From JBDTRY01 sp039931435 (GTDB taxonomy: Bacteria > Acidobacteriota > Thermoanaerobaculia > Gp7-AA8), in the NCBI GenBank assembly GCA_039931435.1, contig JBDTRY010000206.1, positions 1 to 6,846 on the forward strand: DNA of 6,846 nt, given 5' to 3'. The notes under the pieces are model-generated. The model was not told the DNA's origin and did no database searches. It was given only the letters and a program-made list of their open reading frames with translations. This document shows, piece by piece, positions 6,471-6,846 of this stretch (the stretch's first letter is position 1; the number at the start of each line of letters is the position of its first letter). The position numbers and the translations under genes were made by a program.

Positions 6471-6846
6471 CCGTCAGTGTTCTGAAGGAGAAGAAGGCCA
6501 TGAGCGATCCGGCGACGGACACGATCATTCGAATGGAAGACATTCGGAAGGTCTACGACACCGGCAAGGTGAAAGTCGAGGCATTGAAAGGCATCAATCT
6601 GTCAGTGCAGCGGGGGGAGTTCATCGCCATCGTCGGGCCGTCAGGATCGGGGAAGTCGACGCTGATGAATCTCATCGGCTGCCTGGACACGCCCAGCTCC
6701 GGCATTTACACGCTGGCCGGTGAAGATGTGGCCGGACTGAGCAGAGATCAATTGGCGGATGTGAGAAACCGCCGGGTGGGCTTTGTCTTTCAGAACTTCA
6801 ACCTGCTTCCTCAGATCAGTTCCTTTGAAAACGTGGAGATGCCGCT
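6467..6846 (+). CDS. MacB/LolD-type ABC transporter ATPase, N-terminal part (3' end outside window)
   Basis: The nucleotide-binding subunit that should power the two permeases just upstream; the frame is still open at the window edge after about 126 residues. Counting from ATG 6467, an A-loop Tyr is at 30 (RKVYDTG), Walker A is GPSGSGKST (57-65, Lys 63), and LIGCLDTPSSG (69-79) is typical of the LolD/MacB group. The Q-loop is VGFVFQNFNLLP (104-115, Gln 109). The ABC signature, Walker B and H-loop lie beyond the window, so activity cannot be fully judged. Two starts compete: ATG 6467, with AGGAGAG 10 bases upstream and an ATGA overlap, and ATG 6500, preceded by AAGGAGAAGAAGG (6485-6497). The second gives the more usual N-terminus, since the extra 11 residues precede the conserved fold. 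The gene begins 15 bases after permease 2 and is clearly part of the same operon. Confidence 0.94.
   Translation, partial: MTVSVLKEKKAMSDPATDTIIRMEDIRKVYDTGKVKVEALKGINLSVQRGEFIAIVGPSGSGKSTLMNLIGCLDTPSSGIYTLAGEDVAGLSRDQLADVRNRRVGFVFQNFNLLPQISSFENVEMP

Noticed and set aside
1..6846. CRISPR arrays, tRNA or rRNA genes, insertion sequences, attachment sites
   Set aside because: No regularly spaced repeats, no cloverleaf or rRNA-like stretches, and no transposase or terminal repeats were seen on either strand.

Overview
The window is ordinary, dense bacterial chromosome. All genes lie on the + strand and the base composition is GC-rich. No RNA gene, insertion sequence, phage gene or CRISPR array is visible. 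The organism is probably a Gram-negative (two-membrane) bacterium, because the central locus encodes a MacA-type periplasmic adaptor with a hairpin of the kind that docks on TolC-like outer-membrane channels. I cannot name the phylum from the sequence.

Layout: (1) Bases 1-422 are the 3' end of an MgtE-type Mg2+ channel/transporter. (2) Bases 494-2464 encode a complete M3 zinc oligopeptidase of the thimet-oligopeptidase (M3A) type, with all expected zinc ligands and catalytic tyrosines. (3) A 173-base spacer with a possible weak terminator and an inverted repeat. (4) Bases 2638-3738 encode a membrane-anchored adaptor (membrane fusion protein). (5) A 168-base spacer with another inverted repeat. 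(6) Bases 3907-5133 and 5192-6451 encode two different but clearly paralogous MacB-type permeases, each with four membrane segments and neither carrying an ATPase domain. (7) From 6467 to the window edge is the start of a separate MacB/LolD-type ABC ATPase, cut after the Q-loop.

Genes 4-7 together make one MacAB-like export or mechanotransmission machine: the ATPase drives the two permeases (probably as a heterodimer), and the adaptor links them across the periplasm to an outer-membrane channel that is not encoded here. The substrate cannot be read from the sequence. The mgtE end and the peptidase are housekeeping-type neighbours with no visible functional tie to the exporter.

The least expected detail is at the gene junctions. 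Each of the three short gaps (mgtE to peptidase, permease 1 to permease 2, permease 2 to ATPase) is bridged by a mini-ORF. It begins at or inside the upstream stop region and ends in an ATGA that overlaps the downstream start codon. The two long gaps lack this. It suggests translational coupling within two gene clusters, but chance is a serious alternative. I saw no convincing novel system.
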